Source of the DNA: Trametes villosa
Taxonomy: Eukaryota; Basidiomycota; Agaricomycetes; Polyporales; Polyporaceae
Reading direction: 5' to 3'
Assembly: GCA_002964805.2 (NCBI GenBank)
Contig: PUDQ02000033.1
Span: 124,001 to 188,000, forward strand
Length of the DNA: 64,000 nt
Of the stretch, positions 9,689 through 21,873 are shown piece by piece; within the stretch, counting starts at the first letter, position 1; every line of letters starts with the position of its first letter. Below the pieces are notes generated by a model that was given only the letters and a program-made list of their open reading frames with translations, ran no database searches and was not told where the DNA came from. The position numbers and the translations under genes were made by a program.

Positions 9689-11195
9689 CTACCGCAGCTG
9701 CACCTTGCCCAGCTTCCCCGCGAGGCCCGTCGCGCCGATCGGCGTGACAGCACTGGAGTCCCAGATGACCAGCTTCCCGTCGACGCCCGACGTGCTCACT
9801 TGCGTAACGTTGCCAGGGACGCCGTTGTACGGGCGCACGCTCGTGATCGTGTTCTGGTGCACCGTGAAGAGCTCGGACTCCGTGGAGGAGCCGACCGTCG
9901 GGGACCCGGGCACGTTGGAGATACCGCGCTCGGCGGCGTTGCGGAAGGTGTTGAAGGCCGCGCTGTTGAGGCGGCCCACGGGCGAGGAGTTGCCGAGGCC
10001 TGAGCGCGTTCCACCAGAGGCCTTGTTCGACTGAGGGTCGTCGAGGCTGCCCGTAAGCTCCCACCCACCCTGGTTGCCGTTGAAGACCAGCGGCTGGCAG
10101 TCGTGACCCGCTGCAATGACGGTCTCCTCGTTTGTCCAGGTGAGAGTGACCAAGGGCAGAATCGACATCTTGATAGTGTACACGGCGGGGCCACCGGGGT
10201 ATACGACCGAGATAGAGCTGTCGTGGCCTGTCGAACGACAATGAGATTAGACAGGTTTACTTTCGAAGACAATTGAGATCCACGTACTGACGAAGGCGAG
10301 CACGTCTCCAGAGGGCGAGAACGCGACGTCGTGGACCCAACCGCCAGAAGGACTGGCATATTCGCCACAGATGGTGTTGAAAGGAAGCTTCTCGCCCCAA
10401 ACAGAGGGTGCAGGCCTGTTCATCTTATAAGCCAATCATCCCTACCCAAAGATGGCTGAACGCACCTCTTATCGACATCCTTGATGTAAGCAGAGAAGAC
10501 ACGAGCTTTCGACTCAGCACTTCCGGCAGCGAGGAGCACGTTGTTCGGGTGCCAGTCAATGGACAACACCGTGGACCTGATGGGCTTCTTGAGCAGACGC
10601 GAGACCCACCAGTCTCCCTCAGGATCGAAGGAGCAGATAGCAATCGCACTGTGCGGTGGCGTCAGAAGCTACGCACACCATAACCCGCGACGACATACCG
10701 AGCACCGCTCGCGACAGCAAACTTGTCCTCATTCGGGCTCCACCGGACATACGTCGCGGCGCGGTTGATCCTCAGGAGCACGAGCGTCGGCTTCCAGATC
10801 ATATGGCCGCTCTGGGGATCGGGGGTCTGCTGCCAGACATACGCGTTCCTGTCCTGGGCGGACGTGACAATGCGGTTGGACTTGGGGGCCCAGTCAATCG
10901 AGGTAACTTGCTTGTCGTGCTATAGCACATAATAATGCTGCTAAGTGACATGCTGCTTCGTGATGAGGTTGCGCGATCGTACCTCAGTGAGGGTATCGAT
11001 GTGCTTCCAGTCACTCCCTTCGCGCGCGTAGATGAGCACTTCGTTGGAGTTCAAGCTCACCGCGACCTCTGATGTTACTGTCAGCATAATGTGGCATATA
11101 TGATAACAAGTGGACGTACGGGAGCGGTCTGCATTGAATGCATGGCAGGTCACCGGGGTCTGCTGGCTGAGGGAGAATACTTCGGGAGGGGCCAT
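9689..11195 (-). CDS. ARPC1: Arp2/3 complex subunit ARPC1 (p40/Arc40)
   Basis: Six exons (11195-11120, 11068-10983, 10919-10699, 10648-10466, 10415-10288, 10227-9689) give 410 aa. The N-terminus ([20 protein letters not shown]) followed by WD-type blades such as [21 protein letters not shown] and LSIDWHPNN identifies the seven-bladed WD40 subunit of the actin-nucleating Arp2/3 complex. Fungal hallmarks include FVSHDSSISV and the final L-V-I-W-D. The protein is somewhat longer than yeast Arc40 owing to a Ser/Gly/Asn-rich insertion around residues 300-350. The GTACGT donor at 10287 decides exon 5; the nearer GTCAGT would break the frame. Confidence 0.93.
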
Positions 11196-11898
11196 GGGTT
11201 TCGTTTATTCGTTCTGGGGTTGCGTATGCGTGTTGTGCAGAGGACTCTGGACAGTCTACTCTGCTAATCGGGCTGGAGGAGATGGGTGGTATGCGGTCAA
11301 GTAACCGCGCTGCGCTCGCAATGACGCTCAAGCTGATGGACGAGCCGATCTGGTTCGGCTAAGAAACCGCTCACGATCCGACAAGCGCTCGCAAGCAAGT
11401 TCGCTGAGTGCCCTTGGCCAGGTACCGCGGTAGGACATATTCAAGCTTGACTCTAACCAGCTCTAATCACTACGTGCTCATTAGGCTGGCGAAACGCGCA
11501 CATACATGCAATCGTTCGAATGTTCAAGTTGGAGAATCAAGATCGCGCCTGTATTGCGATGAGTCCTCTTTGGACTGTTTTACCGCTCCTTCAAAGTCTT
11601 TCTATCTCGGCAATCGCAATGTTTCGTGGACCAACAGGGACAAACCCTGCGAGTCGGGGACCTCTATTATGCCAGCGAGTCTCTCGCTATGTAGCGGGAA
11701 TATGAGCTCGTGTTGATACGACGCTTAGACGATACTTAGCGCATCGTGCCGGCTGTAAGTACGTGCTGTCAATCACGTCGAGTCATTTTAACCTCCAGTA
11801 GCAGCTCTAAGTCTGACTCGCGCCGCTTCAAGCTTTAAGAGGGGTGTTGACTGCTACTCACATAGCCTGCGTTGTCGTATCTCTGGCCTATCGCCAAC
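11196..11898. other. Divergent promoter region, no gene seen
   Basis: About 700 bp lie between the ARPC1 start (-) and the acetyltransferase start (+). The overlapping plus-strand frames at 11408-11716 look non-coding: the composition is unbiased and I saw no motif. Confidence 0.5.
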
Positions 11899-12994
11899 AT
11901 GGAGGACTTGCGCTGTGTCCGCTACGACGATGCCAATGCGATTCTGGACGCCATAGAGGCGTACGACGACGGCTTCATGAACCAGTGCACGGGTGATTTG
12001 CTCGACTACATCCACAACGCCAAACCCACGGATTCCCCGGACGCCGCGTACTTCTATGCGCTATACCGCGGAGAGGACCTTCTGTGAGTTTCAACAACCC
12101 TTGATTGATGATGCTGCTGTTCTCATGGTATCACTACATAGACTCACCCTAACGCATCACGCTCATTCTCGTGCTTGGCGGACCGTGTGCCCTCAGCGTG
12201 CAGAGAACCTGCTGACACCGTCTTTCCTTGACACTGCTATACCACTACTTGCTGCTACCCTCTTCGAAGCCGCTCATCCAAGTGTGGTCAGCAGTGTCAG
12301 CGGGCACGCAGGCGCTGTGAACACCTTCCTCGAAGCATGGGCAGCTCTCGCCGCAACGAAGGACATCCACTTGCGCATCGCGGAACCCGTCATGACGACA
12401 CACTCCAGCTATGCGACCCGGAATACCCTCCCTGCCCTGCCAGACGCTCCCTCCCCTTTCACCATCACGCTCAGTACCGAGCACGATTTCGAGAGCGTGT
12501 TCCCCCTTTTCCTGGACTTCGTCTCAACTGGGGCGGGTCTCCGTGGGTTGGATGTGGAAGAGGCTTTCCTTCGGGGTAACATTGCGGCAGGACTGTTGTG
12601 GATCTGCCGCGACGAGGGCGCTACTGCTGGGTTCATCCTCATCGGCAGAGCCAGTTCAAGGGGAATCGCTATTCGCAACGTCTACGTCTCCCCGGACCAC
12701 CGTCGAAAGGGCATCGCCGGGGCCATGGTCAGGGCAATGACGCGCTACCACCTCGGAGTGCAACCAGTGGGGTACGAAGGCGTCCCGGCCGGTCCTCCTC
12801 CCACCGGCGTGAAGAACGTCGTCTGCATCAATGTGGCGGACGCCGCGGTTGAGCGCATCTACCGCCGCGCGGGATTCTTGTTTCCGGAATACGCGGAGGA
12901 CGGCTCCCTGCAAGGAGGACTCGACCCCGTTACCGGGCAGAAGGCTTGGTTCCCTTCCATGTGGCGAGGATTCCAGCCACAATCTGCTCCTTAA
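11899..12994 (+). CDS. GNAT-family N-acetyltransferase
   Basis: Two exons (11899-12083, 12142-12994) encode 345 aa. The C-terminal half carries the GNAT fold: AGFILIGRA, then V-Y-V-S-P-D-H-R-R-K-G-I-A-G, which is the acetyl-CoA-binding motif A (R-R-x-G-x-A), and V-A-D-A-A-V-E-R-I-Y-R-R-A-G-F, the usual C-terminal motif B. The N-terminal half (about 190 residues) is a helical extension seen in related fungal uncharacterised proteins. The substrate cannot be read from sequence. The start at 11899 (MEDLRCVRYDD) is the first ATG with an open frame to the intron. Confidence 0.8.
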
Positions 12995-13813
12995 AGGCGA
13001 CCGTGCCGGCGGGTGTGTTGTACTCAGCCTTCCCTGCAGCGATGCACAGCTGATCACGCAGGCCCAGGAACATGCCGACGATATACGCCGGCCTCGGCGG
13101 GAGAGTCTCTGCGATGGCCGCCCGGCTCACTGTCTTCCGCCAGCCACATCCGACATGTCTTGGAAGGATACCGTGCATTCGAACGTCTTTCCCTACTTAC
13201 GTGACAGAAACCTGTACCGCTATGAGTTGTTGCGTGCTATGGCGCTGCGAGATCTGCAAGTTTAGTCGCCGTCAGGGTGATCGTAGCTTCTGAGTTCGTG
13301 CTTCAGCGTGACTGCAGGCGGTCTCGAAGACAACTCGCAGCCGTGTCAAAAAAATCCCGGCATTCCATCACAACGGCGCTGCGGGGCGCATCTGGCAGAT
13401 GTATGGTCCCCGAGCATAATGGTAGCTCAAGTACTGTGTAGGCGTTGTACTAGTACGAGTATCAACGGTGTCGTGCATATCGGTCGAGGGAGCCGAAGGA
13501 GTGGCAGCGGCGGCGGCGACGACGATCCAAGTTGTGGCCATCACTACGCGGCACCAAGCTCGGGATAAGCCGCATAAGTCAAGATTTGTATTGGATGGCG
13601 TCTGGGTTAAGGGGAGATAAGGGCTGAGTAAGTCCGGATTAGATGCGGGGGGTTATGGGATCAATTCGGTGATTGGCTCAGGTAAGCGACGGGGCTGGTA
13701 GTGACAAACCCGCGCTGGGGTACTCCCGTCCCGTTCGTTGTTTTCCCTTCCCCTTGACATTCCGGACGTCGTCGAGGCCTTGCGCTCTCGTCGCCCCGCA
13801 CGACACCCCCGCC
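12995..13813. other. Intergenic / kinesin promoter
   Basis: This holds the 3' end of the acetyltransferase transcript and the kinesin promoter, with a pyrimidine-rich stretch just before the kinesin ATG. A minus-strand frame (13178-12930) overlaps the acetyltransferase end and reads like protein; it is discussed as a finding and not called as a gene. Confidence 0.45.
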
Positions 13814-16800
13814 ATGGCGCCGCCGCAGCCGTCGAACGCGGCCTCCACCTCGGTGCAAGTCGGTGAGTGCCTGTCGAGCGGCCACCCGGCTCCCAGCAGG
13901 CGATTCATATTCCATTGCAGCCCTCCGTATCCGCCCAACGACCTCTCAAGACCTTACTTCCATTCCGTCTCGCTTTCAGCGTAATGTCATCTCTGCCGTC
14001 TCGAATACCACCGTCAGCGTGGATGTCACTCCTTCCTCCGGCCCTGGTGCACCTGCCGCGCCCGCAGCATCTGCCAATAACGCCAAAAAGCAGATGTTCA
14101 CCTTCGACCAGGTCCACCCTCCTTCAAGCACCCAATATGACATGTTCACCTCCACCGCCCAGCCGCTCATCTCGCGGTTTGTGGAGGGCTTCAACTGCAC
14201 CATCCTCGCGTACGGCCAGACCAGCAGTGGCAAGACGTTCACGATGACGGGTATCGACCTGGACGCCGACCCTTCGGATCCCAGCAACGGCATGGGTATC
14301 ATTCCCCGGGCGGTCTCTACTATCTTTGCGCGCTGCAGAGATATGAAGGAAGAACGTGGCGCGACTTGGACCTACAGCATCAAGGGCTCATATATTGAAA
14401 TCTATAATGAAGACCTAATCGACCTATTAGCGGACACCGGTGGCAAGCGGGACGTGCAGATTCGGGAGGACAAGCAGGGGCATATCATCTGGGAGGGTCT
14501 TCGTGAAGTCAGCGTTAAGTCTCCAAACGAGGTCATGAAGTGAGTCTTCCTCCCTCTATGCGCCCTGTTTCGAAGCGTAGCCCTCATGCGCCGCTCAATC
14601 TTTCGCCGAGGCTGCGCATTGGCAGGAAAACTGTACTCATCATAACTCTATCCTCAGTCTGATTCGTCAAGGAACCTCAATCCGGCGCACGAACGAGACG
14701 GACATGAACGCCCAGTCGTCCCGCTCACATGCCATCTTCTCGTTGACGCTAACGCAGAAGAAGTTCACCGGAAGTGGACCCCCTCCCCGCTCATCGTCTC
14801 CTCTCCCCCCTGGCGGCAGGTCGCCATCGCGCATCGGAAGGCCGGGCTCTGTAATCGGCGCTGCCGGTAGCAGTAGTAGGGTCTCTTCGCCTACCTTCGG
14901 ACGACCTTCCACGCCAAGCTTCCAGTCTGCCATCGCACGGGGCGGTCGGCCTGCTAGCTCCCTGGGTTTCCTGTCTCCGGACATGAACCGGAATAACGCT
15001 CCGAAGGACAACGGTGACGCTTCCGGAGGCGAATGGGTTACCGTCGTGTCGAAGTTCCACTTCGTCGACCTGGCCGGTTCCGAACGCGTATGTGAGCTCA
15101 TGGTAACTGATAGGACCCTGTTCTGATCGCATTATAGTTGAAACGGACGGCCGCCGCCGGCGAGCGTATCAAGGAAGGTATCTCCATCAACAGCGGTCTT
15201 CTAGCGTTGGGCAACGTCATCTCCGCCCTCGGTGATCCTGCGCGGGCCAAGTCTCACACGGCGTCGTACATCCCCTACCGCGACTCGAAGCTCACCCGTC
15301 TCCTCCAAGACTCCCTCGGAGGAAACGCGCATACACTCATGATCGCCTGTGTCAGTCCGGCGGAGTGGAATGCGAACGAGACCGTCAACACCCTGAAGTA
15401 CGCCAACCGCGCGAGGAACATCAAGAACCGCGCCGTGGTGAACGAGAAGGAGGAGGGGTGGGACGACGTCGAGTGGCTGCAGGGCATGGTGACTCGCTTG
15501 CGCAAGGAGGTGAAGGCCATCAAGGAGGGTGGCGGTGCGAGTTCGTCTCTGCCCGCAGGCTCCTCCGACGGGGAAATCGCGCCGAAGCGCGTCCTCGCTC
15601 AGATGTCCGAGCTGCAGAACAACTACGAGGACCTCCGGGAGAAGTACGTTGAGCGCACGCAGGAGCTCACGCGTTTGCGCAACGAGCTCGCCGAGAAGCA
15701 GCGGAACTCGGGCGGACGTCTAGGCGGCACGGCGAAGTACGAGGAGATCGTGGGACCCGTCATCGAGGAGTACGAGAAGACGATCAGTGCCATGGAGGCC
15801 GAGCTCAAGCTCAACCGCGCCGCCCTCCGGCATACGAACGATCTGTATGAGGAGAAGGAGAATGAGTTCTCCGCCCTCATGGAACGGCATACGACCACGG
15901 AGCTGTACGTGGAGGAGCTGAAGGCTCGCGTTGCTAAGCTCGCCGAACGGGAAGCGTCCACTGAGGTAGGGGTTGTCAAGTAACCGCACGCCACTACGCC
16001 ATGCTAACGTAGTGTTGGCAACAGGCTTACGTGCACGATCTGGAGGAGAAGGTCCGGCAGTACGACGAGTCCCAGGTGTCGTCCAGTGGCTCCATTACCG
16101 ACCTCAAGCGCGAGCTTGCACGCTACAAGGACACGGAGTCCCACTCGTCGGAGTACATCGCGGATCTCGAGGCCCGTCTCGCGAAAGCGGATGAGTCTGT
16201 CCTTGCTCTGCGTGGGACCGTCGAGGAACTTGAGCACGAGTGCGAGAAGCGACGCAACCAAGTCGAGTCTCTCGAAGCGCGCTTGGACGGCCTCAAACGC
16301 GACGGCGAGAGCTGGCGCTCAGATCTCGAGACCCGCGAGGCGAAGGTCCGTGCTCTGGAGCAGAAGATGGAGGAGTGGGAGGCCAAGAGGCTGGCTGCGA
16401 GTGAGGAGCGCGACCGACTCGGCGAGCTTGCCAACGAAGTCGCAAAGGCGAAGCAGGAGTTCGAACATGCTTCGACCACGAAACTCAACGGCGCTTCGAC
16501 TGGTGCTAACTCGGAAGTGTCTTCGATTCACGAGGCAGACGGGTCAGTGGAGAGTCAGCTCGTTGCCCTCCAGCAGACGCATACAGCCACCCTTGCGGAC
16601 CTCTCGACGGTCACCTCCAAGTACCGGGATGCTCTGCGCGAGATTGCCGATCTCGCTGCCCAGCTGCAGGAGGCGAAGGTGAACGCTCCAGTTCTTCCTG
16701 CCGAGCCATCCGAGCGCAGCGGGGAGCTCTCTCCGAAGCGCAGGATGCACAGAGGTATGTCGAAGGATGGGCAAGAGTCTTTGCAGAACGGGAACGGCAC

Positions 16801-19800
16801 CTCCCGCCGTATGTTCTACCGCAACGCAGCGTCGTCCGAGTCCCTTCATTCCAGGTTGGTCGACCATTCGAGCATGAGCGTACTTTCTAATGACACGGCA
16901 GTCAGATCGCTCTCACAATCTGTATCGCTCTCGCAGGAGCTATCCTCGGCCAGATCGCGCAAAGCCTCTACGTCCAGTCACGGGACAAGTAGTTCCGTCT
17001 CGCACTCCCCGAACCATTCGCGTCCGAACCTCTCGATATCCCTCCCCTCTGTCACTGTTTCGCCGACCGAGAGATCTGTTGCGAGCCTCGAGGAAGAGAT
17101 CATGCGCCTGCAGGACGTCCTAAAGGAGCGCGAGGCCGAGATCTCCGTGCTGGAAGCCTCGTTGAAGGACAAGAACGAGCCGAACGGGCATGCCTCGAGC
17201 TTGGCAGCCGAGCTGCAGCGCTCCCCGTCGGAGAGCAAGAACGATGACTACGTGCACCTTTCCCCCAAGACGATCAACCATTTCACCGAGATCCGGAAGA
17301 GCCTCGACCTCCATCATGCCAATCAGTACACCGTGTCCGATGTTGACGAGTCGCTGGTCAGACTCAACGAGCTCATGCGGTACGTGGATGTTTCAGACCG
17401 TAATTGGCATTGCAGGCACTGAGTTGCATGGCGTTCAGTTCGATGGCTCAGAAGGAGTCGCACCACAAGGAGGTCGTTGACGACCTCACGACCCAGCTCA
17501 CTCAAGTCCGTAAGCAGCACGAGGACCTACAAGTGCTCTCTCGAGACCAGGTGCGCAGCGGTTTGCGCCTCTCAGTGTAGCACAATGCTCATGTGAACCC
17601 AGACGCTCAACATGAGCACGGAGCTGGAAGCACTCCGGAAGAAGCACGAGGAGGATCTGGCGAGTCACGCTCAGGACCTCCAGAAGCTCGAGGAGTTCCA
17701 AGCACGCGAGGAGTCTCTCACCAAGTCCCTCGAGGAGTCGCGGCAGCGCGAGACTGAGCTCCAGTCAACCCTCGACGATCTCAAGAAGCGCGAGGTCGAC
17801 CTTGTGGCCTCGCTGCAGCAGGCTGAGGAATCTCATGCATCGGAGATCCAGCAACTCAAGTTTGCTCACGAGGGCGCTATTCGCGTCAAGGAGGCCGAGC
17901 TGGACGCGCTTGTGGCACAGCTCAAGCAGGAGCACGAGGCGTCGATCGGAGAACTCCGTGCTCAAGTCGCCGACTCCTCCGCGGCTCTCGAAGCTGCGCA
18001 GCGCGAACACGAAGAAGCGTTCGGGAAGCTGAAGGCCGAGCACGAAGAGGAGCTACGCCGACGCTTGGACGAAGCGAACGAAGCCCTGGAAAGCGCTCGC
18101 GCGGACCATGGGGCCACCGTTGCCAAGTCATCTTCCGAGCACCAGGAGGCGCTCGACGCTCTGAAGGCCGAGCATGCCACCGCTCTCTCAACTCTGTCGT
18201 CGGGCCACAGCGAGGAGCTCCAGCGCCACATCCAAGAGGCTGCCGAAGCTCTCGAGAAGGCCCAGGCCGAGCACGCCGACACCCTCGCAAAGACCATCGC
18301 TGAGCACAAGGACGCGTTCAAGTCACTCGAGGAGCAGCATGCCGCGACCATCTCGCACACCGAAGAGGAGTACTATAACGGCCTTACGAAGCTTCGCAGC
18401 GACCACACGCAAGCTCTCGAGAAGCAGGCCGCCGAGGCTACCACTGCCATGGAGCGTCTCAAGGACGAGCATGCACGCGAGATCCGCATGGCAGAGATCG
18501 CTCGCGAAGGCTCGCTCTCCGAGTCCCAGTCCTCTCGGGACGCCGCGATGCAGGAGCTGCAAGAGGCGCACTCGTCTGCCGCCAAGAACCGGGAGCAGCA
18601 GTTCGCGGACGACACGCAGAAGCTGAAGGACGAGCACAGCCAGGCGCTCGCGGCGAAGCTCGACCAGCACCGCGAATCCCTCCAGCGGCTGAAGGCCGAC
18701 CATGCCGCAGCTCTGACCAAGCAGGAGGGCGAGTTCGGCGACCAGCTGGAGCGTCTGCAGGCCGAGCACTCCCGTGCGCTTTCCGACAAGGACGCGGCGC
18801 ACAAATCCGCACTCGAGGCCCTCACAGCGGAGCATTCCGCGGCCATTGCGAAGCACCAAGAGGAGTCCGCGAAGGAGGTTGCGCTGTTGACCGCTGCGCT
18901 CGAGGCGAGCAAGGCCGATCGGGTCTCTTCCGAGGCGGCTCTTCGGGCGGAGGTGGAGAAGACCGTGCAGACTCTGAAGGAGGAGCACGCCGCGGCCCTC
19001 GCCGATGCTCAGCGCACTCACGCCGAGGAACTCGAGCGACTTGCCGAGTCGCACCAGTCTGTCCTGTCTTCTTCGGAAAGCGGCTTGGAGGAGCAGCGTT
19101 CCGCGCTCGTCAAGGAGCATACCGAGGAAGTCACCCGTCTCAAGTCCGAGCACCAGAGCGCCCTTTCCGAGCTCCAGGCTACCCTCGTCGCGACTCAGGA
19201 GCAGCATCGCTCGGAGCTCGAGGACTCAAGGACACAGGCCGAGCAGCTCGTCGCTACCGAGAAGGGGTCGCTGAAGGCCACCCTGGCTGAGGTGGAGAAG
19301 ACGCACTCCGAGGAGCGCGAGACGCTGCTGAAGAACCACAACCTCCTTCTGGAGGACCTGCGGAAGAAGCACGCCGAGGAGCTGGAGCACCTGTCCAAGG
19401 AGCACAACCTGCTTCTCGATGAGCTCGACTCGCACAAGGCCGCGTCGGACGAGTGGGCGCACGCCCGCGAGGAGATGCGCGAGACGCACGCGTCCGCGCT
19501 CCAGGAGAAGACGGAGATCATCGACAGCCTGCACCAGGAGCTCTCGGGCGTGCACAACGAGCGCGAGGCGCTCGCGTCCGAGGTCGAGCAGCTGCGCGCG
19601 GAGCTGAAGCGCACGCGCGAGGAGCAGTCCGTGCTCGTCAAGGAGGCGTCGAAGCGGCAGTCGCTCGTCGACGAGCTCGAGCACCACCGCTCCGTCATCG
19701 CGGACATGCAGGAGAACCTGCAGCGGACGAAGGACGAGATGGACAGCCTGATGGCCGAGAAGAGCCGGCAGGACGCGCTGCTGCGCGACCTCCAGAGCCA

Positions 19801-20630
19801 GCTTGGCAGCCCGACGCCCGGCGCGCGCCCGCCCGTCGACCGCGGCGTGTCCTACACGCGCACGAACGGCATGTCGCCCAGCAAGCTCCCGCCGCCGACG
19901 CCCCCGCCGACGGTGCCGATCCCTCCTGCGCCGCGCGGGCTGCACGAGCAGACGGCCTCGTCCTCGTCCACGGCAATCTCGTCGCGCAGCGTAAGCGTCG
20001 ACTCGGAGTCGCCATCGACGCCCGCGACGTCGATCGCGCACTCGCTTGCGAACGGCCTGCCCTCGCCCCTGTCGGCCGGTGCTGGCCCCGACCCGAAGGC
20101 CGCTGCGCAGCTGCAACAGCAGGCGAAACAGCTCGAGGAGCAGGAGGCGATGATCAAGACGCTGAACAAGCAGCTGACGCACTGTGAGAGCGACCTCCAG
20201 GCTCACATGGACATCGTCGCTACGCTGGAGGCCTCGCTTGGGGACTCGGAGAAGAACCGTAAGCCCGCATCTGTTTCGTGTACGTTAATCTGCGGTTTGC
20301 TGACGCCCGTCCCCGTTTCCCCGCATTGCCCTTTCGGCGACTTGCGCGTTTGTGTGTGCTTGTGTTCCCACAGTGCGGAAGGCGCGCATGCAGGCCACGG
20401 AGCTCGCGCGTGAGCGCGACAACCTGAATGCGCAGATCGTGAACCTCAGGCAAGAGCTGACGGACGCGAAGGCGGAGGTGGTCAACGTGCGGCGGTCTAT
20501 CGTGGAGGAGAAGCAGTCGCTCGAGAGCCGGCTGGACGAGGAGCGGCGGGCGAAGGAGCGGGCGCGCGCGCAGCTGGACAGCCGGATGGAGGAGCTGCAG
20601 CGGCGCAAGTCCAAGTTTGCGTGCCTGTGA
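13814..20630 (+). CDS. Kinesin motor protein, kinesin-4 (KIF4/KIF21)-like, with very long coiled coil
   Basis: Eight exons (13814-13862, 13921-14539, 14658-15087, 15138-15965, 16025-17379, 17439-17550, 17603-20258, 20374-20630) join in frame to 2101 aa. The N-terminal motor has the P-loop GQTSSGKT at 115-122, switch I N-A-Q-S-S-R-S-H at 240-247 and switch II DLAGSER at 360-366, then [11 protein letters not shown] and [17 protein letters not shown]. About 80 Gly/Pro/Ser-rich residues sit between switch I and switch II. Coiled coil runs from roughly 410 to 1850, interrupted by a Ser-rich linker near 840-960 and a Pro-rich block near 1630-1730. The amino-terminal motor implies plus-end-directed transport or control of microtubule dynamics. 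The family call rests on overall resemblance of the motor to fungal KIF4-type sequences and is less certain than the kinesin call. Confidence 0.92.
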
Positions 20631-21873
20631 GCCCCCCGCCTGCGCCTGCGGCCCTGCGTTACCCCCGGTGTCTTCGCGGCTGCCGCCGTCGTCTGTCGGG
20701 CAAGGTTACCGGCTCGGCTCGGATCTGTCTTCCCCGCGCGTTGCGCGCACTTGGCCTTCTCGCCCCGTCGCCTCTTCGTCTCTTCCCTCGCGCTGCCTTC
20801 CCACCCTGTCATCGTTCCGCCTCCCATCGCATTCGCCCCACGTTCCCCCGCATTTTCACGCCCGTCCTCGCATTCGCCCCGCCCCCGCTCGCCTGCCAAG
20901 CGCCCCCACCCTCTCTACCTGCATACATCCATGCCCGTGCCATTCTCGGTGCCGTCCAGGCCCCACGCGTTTCCGGCCGCGTTCATTAATTCTGCGCTCC
21001 CTGGCGGAGAGGACAGCGTCCGGACTTGCATCGACTCTGTGTGTCCGTGTTCCGGCATGCTTCCGGGGAGGTCGTTGGACCTCTGCCCGATGTTGTTTGA
21101 TCCATGATCTGCCATGATCGATCGTGTTTCTTTCGTCCCGGCTGTCTTCTGTGGAGGCGTTCCGTTTTTCACTTTTTACGTTTTCGTGTGGGCCCGCGGG
21201 CTGCATATATACTTTAGAGACGTGTTTATTTCGTGTTCGATGTGCTAGTTAGCTGCTCCGCCCGGTCTCGTCCTCTGTCCCGTTCTCGTTCGCTCGGATA
21301 CCCCACGCTCGTTCCCTACATATGACCCCTCTCTCTCGTCTGTCTCGCGTCTCTTTTCTCCCTCCTAGTCTGTGTGTGTCGTCGGAGCGTATGCCCGTAG
21401 TAGCCTGAGAGATCGCGGTTGAAATATAGCGATGTCGATATGCATCTGGACTGCACGCGAGCGGGAGAGTGATCGGAGGCGAGTCGCCTGCTGCCACGAA
21501 GGATGAAGCGGTGCCTGCGTGGACGGGAAGGTCTGGCGGAAGAGTCTGGGGAAGGGCCTCGACGGGGAGACGGGGATGGGGATGGGGAGTGCAGGCGCGC
21601 GCGCTCTGGCCTGGGCCGCGCACGGTGATGCCCCGCACGGCGGTCGGGCCGGGGGTGCGGGGCCAATGGGGGTGCGGGGGTGCAGCCAATGGGGGGCGGG
21701 GACGGCGGGGGCTGCTCCTCCTGCCCAAGCGCGCGCAGACTGCTGGACTGGCTCAGAGCCTGCTCCGCCGCCTGCCCAGATCTCCCCACCCGGCCCCGCC
21801 CTCCAATAAATTCGGCGTCCCCCCTCTCTTCCCTCCCACCACCCACCACCCCCTCTCGCACCCCCACCCAGCC
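20631..21873. other. Intergenic, no gene seen
   Basis: This covers the kinesin 3' region and the SDR promoter. It is strongly pyrimidine-biased on the plus strand (20750-20950), and open frames there are compositional. Immediately before 21874 is a C-rich stretch (CACCC/CCACC) typical of fungal promoters. Confidence 0.5.

Noticed and set aside
18323..20206. Long minus-strand frames (294 and 326 aa) over the kinesin stalk
   Set aside because: They mirror Leu/Glu/Lys heptad codons of the real gene, contain no splice logic and are Leu/Arg monotonous.
21469..21873. In-frame upstream extension of the SDR gene
   Set aside because: Composition is Gly/Arg/Pro-rich and promoter-like; the ATG at 21874 begins a good targeting peptide preceded by a CCACC-type promoter stretch.
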